Source: Paenibacillus sp. Root52
Lineage (GTDB): Bacteria > Bacillota > Bacilli > Paenibacillales > Paenibacillaceae
Assembly: GCF_001426865.1 (NCBI RefSeq)
Contig: NZ_LMFO01000003.1
Coordinates: 723-64,722 of the forward strand
Direction of reading: 5' to 3'
Length of the DNA: 64,000 bases
How positions within the stretch are numbered: the stretch's first letter is position 1; each line of letters opens with the position of its first letter. Positions 35,792 to 44,136 of the stretch are shown here, piece by piece. A program made the position numbers and the translations under genes. Below the pieces are notes generated by a model. It did no database searches. It saw only the letters and a program-made list of their open reading frames with translations, and was not told the origin of the DNA.

Positions 35792-36628
35792 ATGTTAAGA
35801 CAGACAACGCTATTGACCCTTCAAAATATCCCCTATTTTTGTTATCCCGAGTCGATTGGACACTATACAGAACACCCCCAACATAACGTTTGGCGTGAGA
35901 CAGGTGCACTCAATAACTTCAACATTCACTACGTTGCCGCAGGCAAAGGATACGTTGAAGCAGATGGTGTCGTGCATGAGCTTCGAGCTGGACAGGCTGT
36001 CCTGTATTTTCCGCAACAGCAGCAGCGATATTACAGCAGCGAGGATGATCCGTGGGATGTCCGTTGGGTTCATTTTTATGGAGATCGGTTGCATGATTAT
36101 ATGATTGAGCGAGGCCTGCATCGTAATCTGTTGTGGACGCTACGTCAGCAGGCTCCATGGGAAGAAGCACATCTGGCGCTGCTCACCGAAGCGGAACAGA
36201 ATCGGATGCTGCGACCAGCCCAGTTGTCTACGCTCACCTATGCAGTATTGGCTGAGTTCGTTCAGCATGCTGTTCCACTGAAAAATACACGTACAAGCAA
36301 TGCCGAAAGCCGTGTGCTAGCCTTACTTCCACAGATGCAGCAGGAGGCTTGTCAGCCATTCTTGCTACAGGATTGGGCTGATCTAGCGGGAGTAAGCTCG
36401 TATTACTTTTGCAAATTGTTCAAGAGTGCTGTAGAGATGACACCGATGGAGTTCATTACACGTTCTCGGTTACAGATGGCGAAGCAATGGTTATTAGAGC
36501 GGCCAACTGCCAATATTGGACAGATTGCGGAAGAGGCGGGGTATCCGAATGCCAGTTATTTTAACCGTCAGTTTATGGCCAGAGAAGGCATGACTCCTAC
36601 GGATTACCGAGGCTTATACCATAGTTAG
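35792..36628 (+). CDS. AraC family transcriptional regulator
   Basis: A 278-residue regulator. The N-terminal cupin domain has HYVAAGKGYVEADGVVHELRAGQAVLYFP, close to arabinose- or raffinose-type sensors, and VRWVHFYG. The C-terminal DNA-binding domain runs from about 180 to 275 and ends in IAEEAGYPNASYFNRQFMAREGMTP. AAGGAG places the ATG at 35792. Divergent from the minus-strand oxidoreductase unit, its probable target. Confidence 0.9.
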   Translation: MLRQTTLLTLQNIPYFCYPESIGHYTEHPQHNVWRETGALNNFNIHYVAAGKGYVEADGVVHELRAGQAVLYFPQQQQRYYSSEDDPWDVRWVHFYGDRLHDYMIERGLHRNLLWTLRQQAPWEEAHLALLTEAEQNRMLRPAQLSTLTYAVLAEFVQHAVPLKNTRTSNAESRVLALLPQMQQEACQPFLLQDWADLAGVSSYYFCKLFKSAVEMTPMEFITRSRLQMAKQWLLERPTANIGQIAEEAGYPNASYFNRQFMAREGMTPTDYRGLYHS

Positions 36629-36636
36629 TCATAAAG

Positions 36637-36673
36637 AGGTTGTTCAAACTGAAAACCGTACTTTTTGAACACG
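36637..36673. repeat. Minimal, internally deleted copy of the inverted-repeat element
   Basis: GAGGTTGTTCAAA (right end of the full element on the other strand) is joined directly to CTGAAAACCG..CTTTTTGAACACG (left end). About 175 bases of the middle are absent. What is left folds as GTTCAAA/TTTGAAC. Confidence 0.65.
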
Positions 36674-36718
36674 CACTTAAAGTGAGTTAACCCTGCGAAG
36701 CTGGAGAAGATGGGAAGT

Positions 36719-36769
36719 TTGACACTGCGTCTAATCAGGTCTATTATGGATAAATTAAATCCGTATATA
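36719..36769 (+). promoter_or_regulatory. Promoter and operator of the Rrf2 gene
   Basis: TTGACA (36719-36724), 17 bases, TATTAT (36742-36747). A dyad GGATAAATTAAATCC (36748-36762) lies directly downstream of the -10 box, a good place for autorepression. Confidence 0.7.
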
Positions 36770-36782
36770 ATGAGGTGCCCTC

Positions 36783-37199
36783 ATGAAATATTCCAAAGCT
36801 ACGAATTATGCGTTGCATACAATGCTGCATCTTGTAATTACTGAGCCAGAGCAGTTGGTTAGCGTACATCAGCTGGCAGAACTTCAGAAAGTATCACCTA
36901 CTTATCTGTCCAAAATCTTGACCAAACTGGTCAAAGCAGGGATGATCGAATCGACCTCGGGAGCAAATGGAGGCTATCGTCTGAGTCGAAAGAATCCAGA
37001 TCCTTCTTTTCTTGAGATTATTCATGCCATTGAAGGAAAGGCTTCTTTGTTTGAATGTACACAGAACCATAACGACAGTTGTCTGATCCAAAGAGTGATG
37101 GTACATGCGGAGGAGCAGATGGAGGACTATTTGAATAATCGCAAAATGTCGGAGCTAGCTGCTGAGATGAAGGCATGGCATTCTTCCCGAACAGAGTAG
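36783..37199 (+). CDS. Rrf2 family transcriptional regulator
   Basis: A 138-residue regulator. The Rrf2 winged helix covers about residues 1-75 (YALHTMLHLV, VSPTYLSKILTKLVKAGMIESTSGANGGYRL). The loop that in IscR and NsrR has three cysteines for an iron-sulfur cluster here shows only two (FECTQNHNDSCLIQ), so it may bind a cluster with another ligand, act as a thiol switch like CymR/YwnA relatives, or bind none. Its promoter carries a dyad just after the -10 box. No obvious target gene adjoins; the next gene is over 400 bases away behind a terminator. Confidence 0.88.
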   Translation: MKYSKATNYALHTMLHLVITEPEQLVSVHQLAELQKVSPTYLSKILTKLVKAGMIESTSGANGGYRLSRKNPDPSFLEIIHAIEGKASLFECTQNHNDSCLIQRVMVHAEEQMEDYLNNRKMSELAAEMKAWHSSRTE

Positions 37200-37623
37200 T
37201 AGAGTCTGAACAAGAGGATCGTTCAATACTCCAGCCTACTCTAGATCGCTAGATCAGAGCATACGATTATACAGGCTGACAGACTGATATCTTCGATCAC
37301 AGGTTTACGGGCATGATGCATGGTGCAGGTATGTATATCTTCATAGCGGTTGAGCGTTGATTACAACGCAATAGAAGAGTCCTAACAAAAAGGTCTAAGC
37401 GTAAACAGATAAATCTGCTGTTTCTCTTGGGCTTTTTTTGTAGGCGAGTTTTCAGACACGGCCTAGGCAAGGATGTTTCAACATATACCTCAGATGGGTA
37501 ATATGCAAACGTATAGTCTGTCGTTGTGCCTGGTAGGAACCGAATGGTACAATGAATAAGAAGTTTATTGCATACATAGCACGAATGATACGAACATATC
37601 TTACATCTCTGGAGGTACAACAC
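37200..37623. other. Intergenic region with a terminator
   Basis: No gene recognised. A terminator at 37388-37440 consists of AAGGTCTAAG pairing with CTTGGGCTT around a perfect CAGAT-AA-ATCTG hairpin, then seven T. It ends the Rrf2 transcript or a short RNA from 37200 on. Confidence 0.6.
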
Positions 37624-38073
37624 ATGAGCCAATCAACGATCAATGGATTAGAACGACTGCTTGCACTGGAGAGCATTAGAAATACCAAAGCACGCTATTG
37701 CCGCTTTATTGATACCAAACAGTGGGACGCACTGGGTGGAGTTTTCGCTCCAGATGCTGTAGCCGATTTTAGCACAGAAGGTAATCCTATTCCTGTATTG
37801 AACGGCCGAGATACAATCGTACAAGTATTCCGGGATCTCGTCGATGTAGCGGTGACAGTGCATCATGTACATAGCGCCGAAGTAGAATTTGTATCTGAGA
37901 ACGAAGCAAAAGTTATCTCACCTATGGAAGACTGGGTGACTTTCCCTGAAGGCAATGAGAATACATCATTTCACGGGTTCGGGCATTACCATGAGACATT
38001 TGTGAAGATTGATGGAGAATGGTACATTCAGCATACTAGTCTGAAACGCCTGCGTCTGGATATGTTTGAATAG
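37624..38073 (+). CDS. SnoaL/NTF2-like domain protein
   Basis: A 149-residue cone-shaped alpha+beta barrel protein of the SnoaL-like type: ESIRNTKARYCRFIDTKQWDALGGVFAPDAVADF at the start, VHHVHSAEVEF in the middle and GEWYIQHTSLKRLRL at the end. Members include hydroxysteroid isomerases, dehydratases and many binding proteins; the Tyr-Asp and His pattern suits a small lipophilic ligand, but the reaction is unknown. GGAGG lies eight bases before the ATG at 37624; an in-frame start 24 codons upstream is not supported. Monocistronic. Confidence 0.85.
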   Translation: MSQSTINGLERLLALESIRNTKARYCRFIDTKQWDALGGVFAPDAVADFSTEGNPIPVLNGRDTIVQVFRDLVDVAVTVHHVHSAEVEFVSENEAKVISPMEDWVTFPEGNENTSFHGFGHYHETFVKIDGEWYIQHTSLKRLRLDMFE

Positions 38074-38118
38074 TTTAATATCTGATCTTCATTTGGTTTT
38101 CCATATGGATTAGAAATC

Positions 38119-38160
38119 ACAAACGCCATGAGTACATGATATGTACTTATGGCGTTTTGT
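38119..38160 (+). terminator. Terminator after the SnoaL-like gene
   Basis: AACGCCATGAGTACAT, loop GAT, ATGTACTTATGGCGTTTTGTT with one G-U pair: a 16-base-pair stem. Confidence 0.9.
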
Positions 38161-38195
38161 TATGTATATCTACGAGCGAGTACTCGCGTTACATT

Positions 38196-38236
38196 GTAAA
38201 AAGCCAGGTGAATTCCCATATGGAATTCCCTGGCTT
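38196..38236 (-). terminator. Terminator after the MFS gene
   Basis: On the minus strand AAGCCAGGGAATTCC, loop ATATG, GGAATTCACCTGGCTTTTT. It lies 49 bases past the transporter stop. Confidence 0.9.
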
Positions 38237-38284
38237 AGAATGTCGTGTGCTGTAATTGTATTAAAAGATGTTCACATTATAGAA

Positions 38285-39655
38285 TCAGGCTGTCGTTTTC
38301 TTGCGTGATTGCATCCGTAAGTACAACTGAGAGAAGATTACCGCTGCAAGTGCAACAACTGTCATGCCCCAGAAAATACTGCTATATGCGGAGGACAGTG
38401 TCCATTGTTGCATAGCCGTCAAGGCAACACCTGTAACAGCTACACTGAAAGCGCCGCTGAAGAACTGGCTTAATTGGAACAGCCCCATGCCTGCACCAAC
38501 CTGATCCATCGTTAGGTTGCCAGACAGTTCATTAGATACGCTGGTTGTCAGCGCAGAGAAGCCCACACTAAGCAAAATGTATACCGCCATGATGGCGTAA
38601 ATGCTGTTATGAGCAAATAAGGCGAACAAGCCAGCCGCTGCTAACAACAACCACGGTGCAAATTTCAGCAAGAGTGTATTACCATGTCGGTCAATCATGC
38701 GGCCGATCCGATTGGACAGCAACATCGATACAACTGCACCAGGGAAGATGACTAATCCAGATTGAGCAGGAGTCAGTGCATATAAATGAGCCAGAATCTG
38801 CGGCAATAGGAACAAGGTCGAGAAGTTATTAATGTACGATACAATGCCTAGTGAGCTGAGAACCATATATTTTTTGTCACGGAACAGTGCAGGCTGTACG
38901 AATGGATCCACTGCACGGCGAATCCGTAACCAGAATAGCAATAACGCCGCAACACCAACGACAATGGTTATCCACTCTCTTGAGGTGAGGAATAACAGAA
39001 TACCTGTTGTCCCAATGGCGAGCAGAAGCGCACCGAGCAAGTCAAACGAACCTTTTTTCGGCATTTCACTTGGGAGTAGTCTGAAGAACACAGGGATTAG
39101 GAACAGAGATAGTCCAGTAACGATAAATAGATCATGCCAACCTAAAAACTGTGTGATGCTTCCGCCGATAACCGGCCCAAGTCCAAGACCAAGAGAGCTG
39201 GCAGACATAATAACAGCCATTGATTTACCACGGCGATCACTTGGGATATAGCGAGTAATAAGGACGATAGCCAGTCCCGGAATTGATGCCGCACCCATCG
39301 CCTGAATTAAACGCGCAATGAGTAACACGATAAAGTGGTTACTGAAAAAACCGAGAACCGACGCAGCGCCGAGCAAGGTAAGCCCGGTTGTAAACAAGGT
39401 GCGAATCGGCACAAAGTCCGATAGACGTGAGAATGTAATGGAAGAGATGGCAAAGACAATAGAGTAGCCTGTAACAATCCAGGAAGATGCAACAGATGAG
39501 AGCGTGAATTCGGCTGCGATTTTGGGCAGTGCCAGATTGAACATCATCGTGTTCATCACGACGAGTACAACCGTGAAGCCAAGCAAGCTGACGATTAACT
39601 TTTCTTGTATTCCAGAGGTTTGTTCTCCGGATGGTGCAGTTACCGTGCTGTTCAT
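38285..39655 (-). CDS. MFS exporter of the 14-helix Tet(L)/DHA2-like type
   Basis: A 456-residue proton-coupled drug exporter with about 14 helices. The antiporter motif C region reads SLGLGLGPVIGGSI, preceded by RLIQAMGAASIPGLAIVLITRYIPSDRRG, and the second half has VIFPGAVVSMLLSNRIGRMIDRHG; both resemble Tet(K)/Tet(L), though actual tetracycline resistance cannot be claimed. Family motif A is FSRLSDFVPIR. An ArsR-type regulator is encoded divergently with a perfect palindrome between them, so expression is probably derepressed by the substrate. Confidence 0.88.
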   Translation of the reverse strand: MNSTVTAPSGEQTSGIQEKLIVSLLGFTVVLVVMNTMMFNLALPKIAAEFTLSSVASSWIVTGYSIVFAISSITFSRLSDFVPIRTLFTTGLTLLGAASVLGFFSNHFIVLLIARLIQAMGAASIPGLAIVLITRYIPSDRRGKSMAVIMSASSLGLGLGPVIGGSITQFLGWHDLFIVTGLSLFLIPVFFRLLPSEMPKKGSFDLLGALLLAIGTTGILLFLTSREWITIVVGVAALLLFWLRIRRAVDPFVQPALFRDKKYMVLSSLGIVSYINNFSTLFLLPQILAHLYALTPAQSGLVIFPGAVVSMLLSNRIGRMIDRHGNTLLLKFAPWLLLAAAGLFALFAHNSIYAIMAVYILLSVGFSALTTSVSNELSGNLTMDQVGAGMGLFQLSQFFSGAFSVAVTGVALTAMQQWTLSSAYSSIFWGMTVVALAAVIFSQLYLRMQSRKKTTA

Positions 39656-39776
39656 ATAAAACCTCCTGTAATTTTGTGTTTCGCAACATTTCAGAAACTA
39701 CGTGTAACATTTGCAAAATGTGATATGATGTTAACCCCTGCCTAACCGCATGGGTACATTAACGTAATGAATAAAT

Positions 39777-39800
39777 AAAGTTCGATTGGTATCGAACTTT
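39777..39800. promoter_or_regulatory. Perfect palindromic operator of the ArsR/MFS pair
   Basis: Ten-base arms AAAGTTCGAT and ATCGAACTTT around TGGT. It lies 63 bases before the ArsR start and 122 bases before the MFS start. Confidence 0.75.
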
Positions 39801-39862
39801 AGAAATATATCATGAATCTGTGCTAAAATACAATGGATAGTCTGAAAAAAGGAGACTACAGT

Positions 39863-40186
39863 ATGAAAATATTGCATCATCCTCAAGTGGAGGATATTCA
39901 AATTTCTTCCGTATTGTATGCTTTAAGTGATCCAACACGTCTTGGTATTGTTGCAGAGGCCGCTAGAAGTGGAGAACAGCCTTGCAGTCATTTTCATGCG
40001 CCTGTTGTAAAATCGACCATGTCACACCACATTCGAACGTTGCGAGAAGCAGGCGTTATTCGAGTGAGAGTGCAGGGAACGCAGCATTTCCTGACCTTGA
40101 GATCGGAAGATTTGGAAGAACGTTTCCCAGGGCTGTTAGAGCCTTTATTACAGGCAGCATCTCAAACGAATAGCGACAACGCCTAG
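39863..40186 (+). CDS. ArsR-family winged-helix repressor
   Basis: A 107-residue regulator. The winged helix spans about residues 10-85 with SSVLYALSDPTRLGIVAEA, KSTMSHHIRTLREAGVIRVRVQGTQHFLTL. The typical metal-binding ELCVC of ArsR/SmtB is not present; one Cys (PCSHFH) sits where the recognition region begins, next to two His, so thiol or ligand sensing is open. AAAGGAG gives the ATG at 39863. Probable repressor of the divergent MFS exporter and of itself. Confidence 0.9.
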   Translation: MKILHHPQVEDIQISSVLYALSDPTRLGIVAEAARSGEQPCSHFHAPVVKSTMSHHIRTLREAGVIRVRVQGTQHFLTLRSEDLEERFPGLLEPLLQAASQTNSDNA

Positions 40187-40189
40187 AAT

Positions 40190-40227
40190 CTGTCCTTTCT
40201 TCAAGTTGAAGAGGGGGCATTTTTTTA
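40190..40227 (+). terminator. Terminator after the ArsR gene
   Basis: TGTCCTTTCTTCAA pairs with TTGAAGAGGGGGCA (internal mismatches) and is followed by seven T. From here to 40448 no gene is seen. Confidence 0.75.
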
Positions 40228-40448
40228 TTGTATTCCATTCGGATGTGTCTTCGATCTCGCTTAAAGGTATCTTGCACAGCGTTTACGCAAACTGCTGCGA
40301 CATTCTGTGTCGTATCAAGACCTCTATAATAACGGTGAACAGAATCAATTTCATAATACCTTTAGGTGCTTCAATCCAGACGACACTTTTAGTGAGTTAT
40401 GAAATTGATTCAACACACCAAAATTTATTGAAAAGAGGTTCACAAACG

Positions 40449-40637
40449 TTGGCAAAAACCAAAAGAGGACGCGTGCTGTGGAGTCTTCCATCCAGAGGAC
40501 GCGGAACATGTCCGGTATGCGGCAGTACACGTATCAAATTGTTGTATTCCCAAACCAAAACAGACGGCACGATGTTGAAAGTATGCAAGAAATGTTCAAA
40601 AGCAGTGCAGTCCAGAGTGGATCAGGTAACTGTATAA
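40449..40637 (+). CDS. Small zinc-ribbon protein
   Basis: A 62-residue basic protein with two CxxC knuckles (CPVCGSTRIKLLY at about residue 20 and CKKCSKAVQ at about 46), enough to bind one zinc ion; the basic N terminus (AKTKRGRVLW) suits RNA or DNA contact. The TTG at 40449 has AAGAGG about ten bases upstream. An upstream extension to 40206 in the same frame would run through the ArsR terminator and looks unlike a protein. Function unknown. It precedes the WYL regulator by 115 bases. Confidence 0.65.
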   Translation: MAKTKRGRVLWSLPSRGRGTCPVCGSTRIKLLYSQTKTDGTMLKVCKKCSKAVQSRVDQVTV

Positions 40638-40752
40638 CGCAGCGCAGCCTGTTCAATCGAACAGGCTCTGTTGGTGTACCAGACAGGATAGGAATTCAGC
40701 AGAATGCTTTTATAATAGAAGGAGTGAGCTTAAGCGAAAAGGAGGTGGGAAG

Positions 40753-41673
40753 ATGAGCAATATGCATCGTATTCACTGGTTTGACGAGCAGATTCGGAGT
40801 GGGCGTTTTCCTAATAGTGGCTGGCTCGCACGAGAATTCGAAATCTCGCGTCGACAAGCGCAGCGGGATATTGAATATATGGCAATCTCCCTACGTGCTC
40901 CTTTATTATACATGGCGAAGTACCGTGGATATTGTTATGAGGATCAGACTTACCGTCTGCCCCATTTATATATGACAGAGGAAGAGCAGCAGGTGTTGAA
41001 ATATCTGGCACATCGCTATCGGCATTACGATTATGAGCAGGCAGAGTCGGTGAAACGTGTCGCGCATCTACTTGAGCGTTTTACGTTGGAGGAACATCCT
41101 ACAGAGCAAAGGAAACTTCCCGTATTTACAGCACAACCGAAACAACTGCAATGGTATGAATTGTTGACCCACGCCATAGCTGATTCGTGCCGAGTGCACA
41201 TTCATTATAGGGATCATAGCGGAGAAAGGCAGCTCTCCCTATGTCCTCTCAAGTTGATCTCACAGTTTAACGCCGATTATGTTATTGGTTATGAAACCGA
41301 TCCTGTACAGCAAATGACCATTCGGTTGGAAGGCATCATTTATATGTCAGTCTCGGAGGAGAGGTTTGAATACAAGGCTGATGCTCTGCTCAGTGGGTGG
41401 GAAGAGCCATTGCCCGTTCGTAAACCGTTCGTAGCGGAGATTCGTTTGAAGGAAGGACAACATTTTGAATTATGGCATGGATATCCGATTCGGGATCGGC
41501 AGGATCAAATTTATTTTATTGAATTTCATGATATGGATGCGTTCCTCCAGCATTTGTTTCGTAGCGAGTGGGAGGAACTATTGTCGCCAGGTTGGCTGAG
41601 GAGAAAGCTTCAGCAACGTGCAGAGCAATTATTGGATAGATTAACGGTTCAGCGGGAAGCAAATGTGGAATAG
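40753..41673 (+). CDS. WYL-domain transcriptional regulator
   Basis: A 306-residue protein. The N terminus (about 1-60) is an HTH with LAREFEISRRQAQRDIEYM, as in DeoR-like WYL proteins. The middle (about 130-210) matches the WYL ligand-binding Sm-like fold, with HIHYRDHSGERQLSLCPLKLISQFNADYVIGYE; the family WYL triad is degenerate here (DYV). A C-terminal WCX-like region follows. WYL proteins sense nucleotides or single-stranded DNA in some bacteria. The ATG follows a perfect AAGGAGGTG. The two unfamiliar paralogs start 24 bases downstream, so it is the first gene of a probable three-gene operon. Confidence 0.85.
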   Translation: MSNMHRIHWFDEQIRSGRFPNSGWLAREFEISRRQAQRDIEYMAISLRAPLLYMAKYRGYCYEDQTYRLPHLYMTEEEQQVLKYLAHRYRHYDYEQAESVKRVAHLLERFTLEEHPTEQRKLPVFTAQPKQLQWYELLTHAIADSCRVHIHYRDHSGERQLSLCPLKLISQFNADYVIGYETDPVQQMTIRLEGIIYMSVSEERFEYKADALLSGWEEPLPVRKPFVAEIRLKEGQHFELWHGYPIRDRQDQIYFIEFHDMDAFLQHLFRSEWEELLSPGWLRRKLQQRAEQLLDRLTVQREANVE

Positions 41674-41697
41674 ACAGCGTAGAAAGGAGGTCGTGTC

Positions 41698-42696
41698 TTG
41701 GCTGAAGTCATGTTAGATCACTTCATGATGAAACGGGAATCCAAATCGTATGTGGATGGCCTGCATGCCATATTGACCCATACGGGTCAGTTTCAAGGCT
41801 CCAAATATATGCTCGCTGGATACACAGGTATGGCTTTTAAACTAGCAGTGCATCAGCAGTTACTTCCCATGTCAGTTACAGCCTACGGACAGTGGGGAGA
41901 AGCGCATCGGCCCGGCATTGATAACCTGGGTATCTTCACCATCTGGGATGGTGGACGTACACGACATTCTACGTTCAGTTATTACCAACAGGATGCTGTG
42001 AATTGGGTGAAACGTAGTCTAGATGAGGGTAGAGGCGTAATTTACTGGATTCCTGAATTCGGTGTCATTCACGGTTATGATGACGATGACCGAATCTTCT
42101 ATGTGCAGGATGGGTGGAGTGAGGAATCCCAGATACTACTGTATGACAATTTTGGGCTGAACTTCACAGGCTTCTGGTATTGTCAGATATTCGGAGACCA
42201 AGTCCACATGGCAGAACAGGAGATGGTATTGGAGTCCTTACGACTAGCGATAGAGGATTGGGATACTCCTTATCGTCTGTTGCCTGATCGTAATATTGCT
42301 TCTGGCAAGCTGGCTTATGAGGTGTGGGTGCGGGCACTGCAACGTACAGATTATGATGCTTCAGGAGCAGCTTATATTTTGGACGCCTATTGTCAGTCAC
42401 GAACTGAGATTCAGAAGTATTTACACGTTGTACGAGGGTTATGGAACGAACTGAACCAGGCTCACACATGTTATGAACAGATTGGAGTATTGATCCACGA
42501 GATGCAAACATGCATCGTTCAGCAAGAGGGCAGACGGATTCTACGCCAAGACACAACCGAGAAGCTGGCACACGTATTGTTGAAGGCGAAGGCGCTGGAG
42601 GTGCAAGCCATGGATTATTTTCGAATAATCTCCTTCCGATACCCTGACCGTAAACGCTCTACAGTACCAAGATGGGGAGCACATTCAGCCAGATAG
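41698..42696 (+). CDS. Unknown protein with C39/BtrH-like fold, first of a tandem pair
   Basis: A 332-residue soluble protein without signal peptide. Residues about 15-165 resemble BtrH-N/C39 papain-like domains: SYVDGLHAILTHTG where the enzymes have a His-Cys helix, AGYTGMAFKLA, and VIHGYDDDDRIFYVQDGW where they have the catalytic His and a following Asp. The nucleophile Cys is not there. The C-terminal part (about 185-315) is helical. The next gene is a paralog. The start is TTG with AAAGGAGG directly upstream. Fold assignment is my inference from pattern; no function can be named. A BLAST annotation would probably read hypothetical protein. Confidence 0.65.
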   Translation: MAEVMLDHFMMKRESKSYVDGLHAILTHTGQFQGSKYMLAGYTGMAFKLAVHQQLLPMSVTAYGQWGEAHRPGIDNLGIFTIWDGGRTRHSTFSYYQQDAVNWVKRSLDEGRGVIYWIPEFGVIHGYDDDDRIFYVQDGWSEESQILLYDNFGLNFTGFWYCQIFGDQVHMAEQEMVLESLRLAIEDWDTPYRLLPDRNIASGKLAYEVWVRALQRTDYDASGAAYILDAYCQSRTEIQKYLHVVRGLWNELNQAHTCYEQIGVLIHEMQTCIVQQEGRRILRQDTTEKLAHVLLKAKALEVQAMDYFRIISFRYPDRKRSTVPRWGAHSAR

Positions 42697-42712
42697 GAGG
42701 GAAGTGGGAGTG

Positions 42713-43732
42713 ATGAAATCAAAATTCATGTTAAGCGACTTGATAGCGCCTGTACCGTATCAGCATATATCAGATGATCAGAGACGACGACGGGTCAACA
42801 GCTCGTATTCGGATGTATTGTATCGGATTCTGAAGCATCAACGATGGGGTGATTTCACTCAGGACATGATTGCGGGAATGACAGTCAGTGGTTTTCGATT
42901 GGTGGTTGATCGGCGTCTAACCGCAGAGTCGATCTCGGCATACAATTGGATGGCAGAGAATTTTGTAGCGGCTGACTTCATTGGTGTAACGGCGAGCCAG
43001 GCGGCAGGTTTTTCATTTGAACCCACCTTTCCGCTGTATCAGAAGCAGGCGTTGCATGATATCAAGGCCAGTATTAACCGCGGCGTGGGAGCGATTCTGT
43101 GGCATAATCAATTTGTCATTGCTGCTGGGTATGATGATACCGAGCAACTGATCTACCTTTGTGATTGTGAGGGACAGGAGCTGCAGCCCCTACCTTATCA
43201 TTCTTTTGGAAAAAATGAATCCCCTTACTGGTATTATCAAGTACTGGAGTCTCATCAATCGGTGGATGTATGGGAAGTCTGCAAGGAATCGTTAATCCAG
43301 GCCGTCTACAAATGGGAAACTCATGACTACATGTTGCCGCCCCAAGAGTATGCCTGCGGAGCAGAAGCCTATACGACCATTGCTGCAGCGCTACAGTCAG
43401 GAACGTATGACACGGTTGAGGCGGCAATCGTCCTACGCTATTATGCAAAATCTAGACAGGATATCGCCTCGTATGTGGCAGCACTGGAGCATCTGTCCAT
43501 ACATATGGATCGGGTTATAAGCGAATACGCCTTACTCGCAGAGCATTATACCGACATCGTTGAGGTGATCAATGACTACTCCGCATGGGATGCAAGGGAA
43601 CCGCAAAGTGTACAAAAGGTGATTGAGCAGATTCAAAGGGCAGGGGATAGAGAGCAACAGGCTATAAATGCTATTAAAAATGCTTTCCCTGAAACGATTG
43701 GTAATCGTTTTGCAGATATTGGTTTGAGATAA
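42713..43732 (+). CDS. Unknown protein, paralog of the preceding gene
   Basis: About 339 residues, co-linear with its neighbour: SSYSDVLYRILKH, AGMTVSGFRLVVDRRL, then IKASINRGVGAILWHNQFVIAAGYDDTEQLIYLCD, and the helical tail ACGAEAYTTIAAALQ..TYDTVEAAIVLRYYAKSRQDI. The shared spacing shows tandem duplication followed by strong divergence. It too lacks the catalytic Cys, and the His before GYDD is replaced by Ala. The ATG at 42713 follows GGGAAGTGGGAG; a GTG at 42704 would add three residues. The gap from the previous stop is 16 bases. A terminator follows, ending the operon. Confidence 0.65.
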   Translation: MKSKFMLSDLIAPVPYQHISDDQRRRRVNSSYSDVLYRILKHQRWGDFTQDMIAGMTVSGFRLVVDRRLTAESISAYNWMAENFVAADFIGVTASQAAGFSFEPTFPLYQKQALHDIKASINRGVGAILWHNQFVIAAGYDDTEQLIYLCDCEGQELQPLPYHSFGKNESPYWYYQVLESHQSVDVWEVCKESLIQAVYKWETHDYMLPPQEYACGAEAYTTIAAALQSGTYDTVEAAIVLRYYAKSRQDIASYVAALEHLSIHMDRVISEYALLAEHYTDIVEVINDYSAWDAREPQSVQKVIEQIQRAGDREQQAINAIKNAFPETIGNRFADIGLR

Positions 43733-43756
43733 GCAGAGGATGCATATGCAAAAACG

Positions 43757-43782
43757 GATAGGCATAAGAGCCTATCTTTTTT
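43757..43782 (+). terminator. Terminator after the paralog pair
   Basis: GATAGGC, loop ATAAGA, GCCTATC, then six T: a perfect short stem. Confidence 0.93.
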
Positions 43783-43953
43783 AGTTTTTACTCCATACAC
43801 ACGTACACACCTATCAAACGTATTTCACCCTTATTCAGAAAAATAATACAAAAATTTGATTTTGGGGTAATCCAAAACGATCCGTATTCCGAATATTATA
43901 ATAGATGGTCTTTTTTGGATGATAAATACTGATGGACAACAGGGGGCGGGAGT

Positions 43954-44136
43954 ATGGTGCAGAATCCGGAAACCATTCAGGAATGTATTGAAAAGGCGAG
44001 ACAGCGACTCTACCAGATTGCAAATCAGTACCCGGATCTATGGCATCCTGAAGTGATTCGTCAATCCATGGTCTTGGATGAACTGATCAATGAATATAAC
44101 CAGGCAACCCGATTGAAAAAAACGATAAAAATATAA
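43954..44136 (+). CDS. Spo0E-like sporulation phosphatase
   Basis: A 60-residue helical hairpin protein. It has the Spo0E family layout: helix one IQECIEKARQRLYQIANQY, then helix two with the signature SMVLDELINEYN (S-x-x-LD). Such proteins remove phosphate from Spo0A-P and so delay sporulation. GGGGGCGGGAGT precedes the ATG closely. An AT-rich promoter region with TATAAT near 43897 and a TTTTGG/CCAAAA inverted repeat at 43861-43878 lies upstream. The gene is monocistronic, between the paralog pair and the 44557 operon. Confidence 0.8.
   Translation: MVQNPETIQECIEKARQRLYQIANQYPDLWHPEVIRQSMVLDELINEYNQATRLKKTIKI

Noticed and set aside
38285-39655. Naming the exporter as a tetracycline resistance gene
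   Set aside because: Resemblance to Tet(K)/Tet(L) is at the level of general 14-helix motifs; substrate cannot be assigned from this.
40206-40448. N-terminal extension of the zinc-ribbon gene by 81 residues
   Set aside because: It would start inside the ArsR terminator, lacks a ribosome binding site and looks non-coding.
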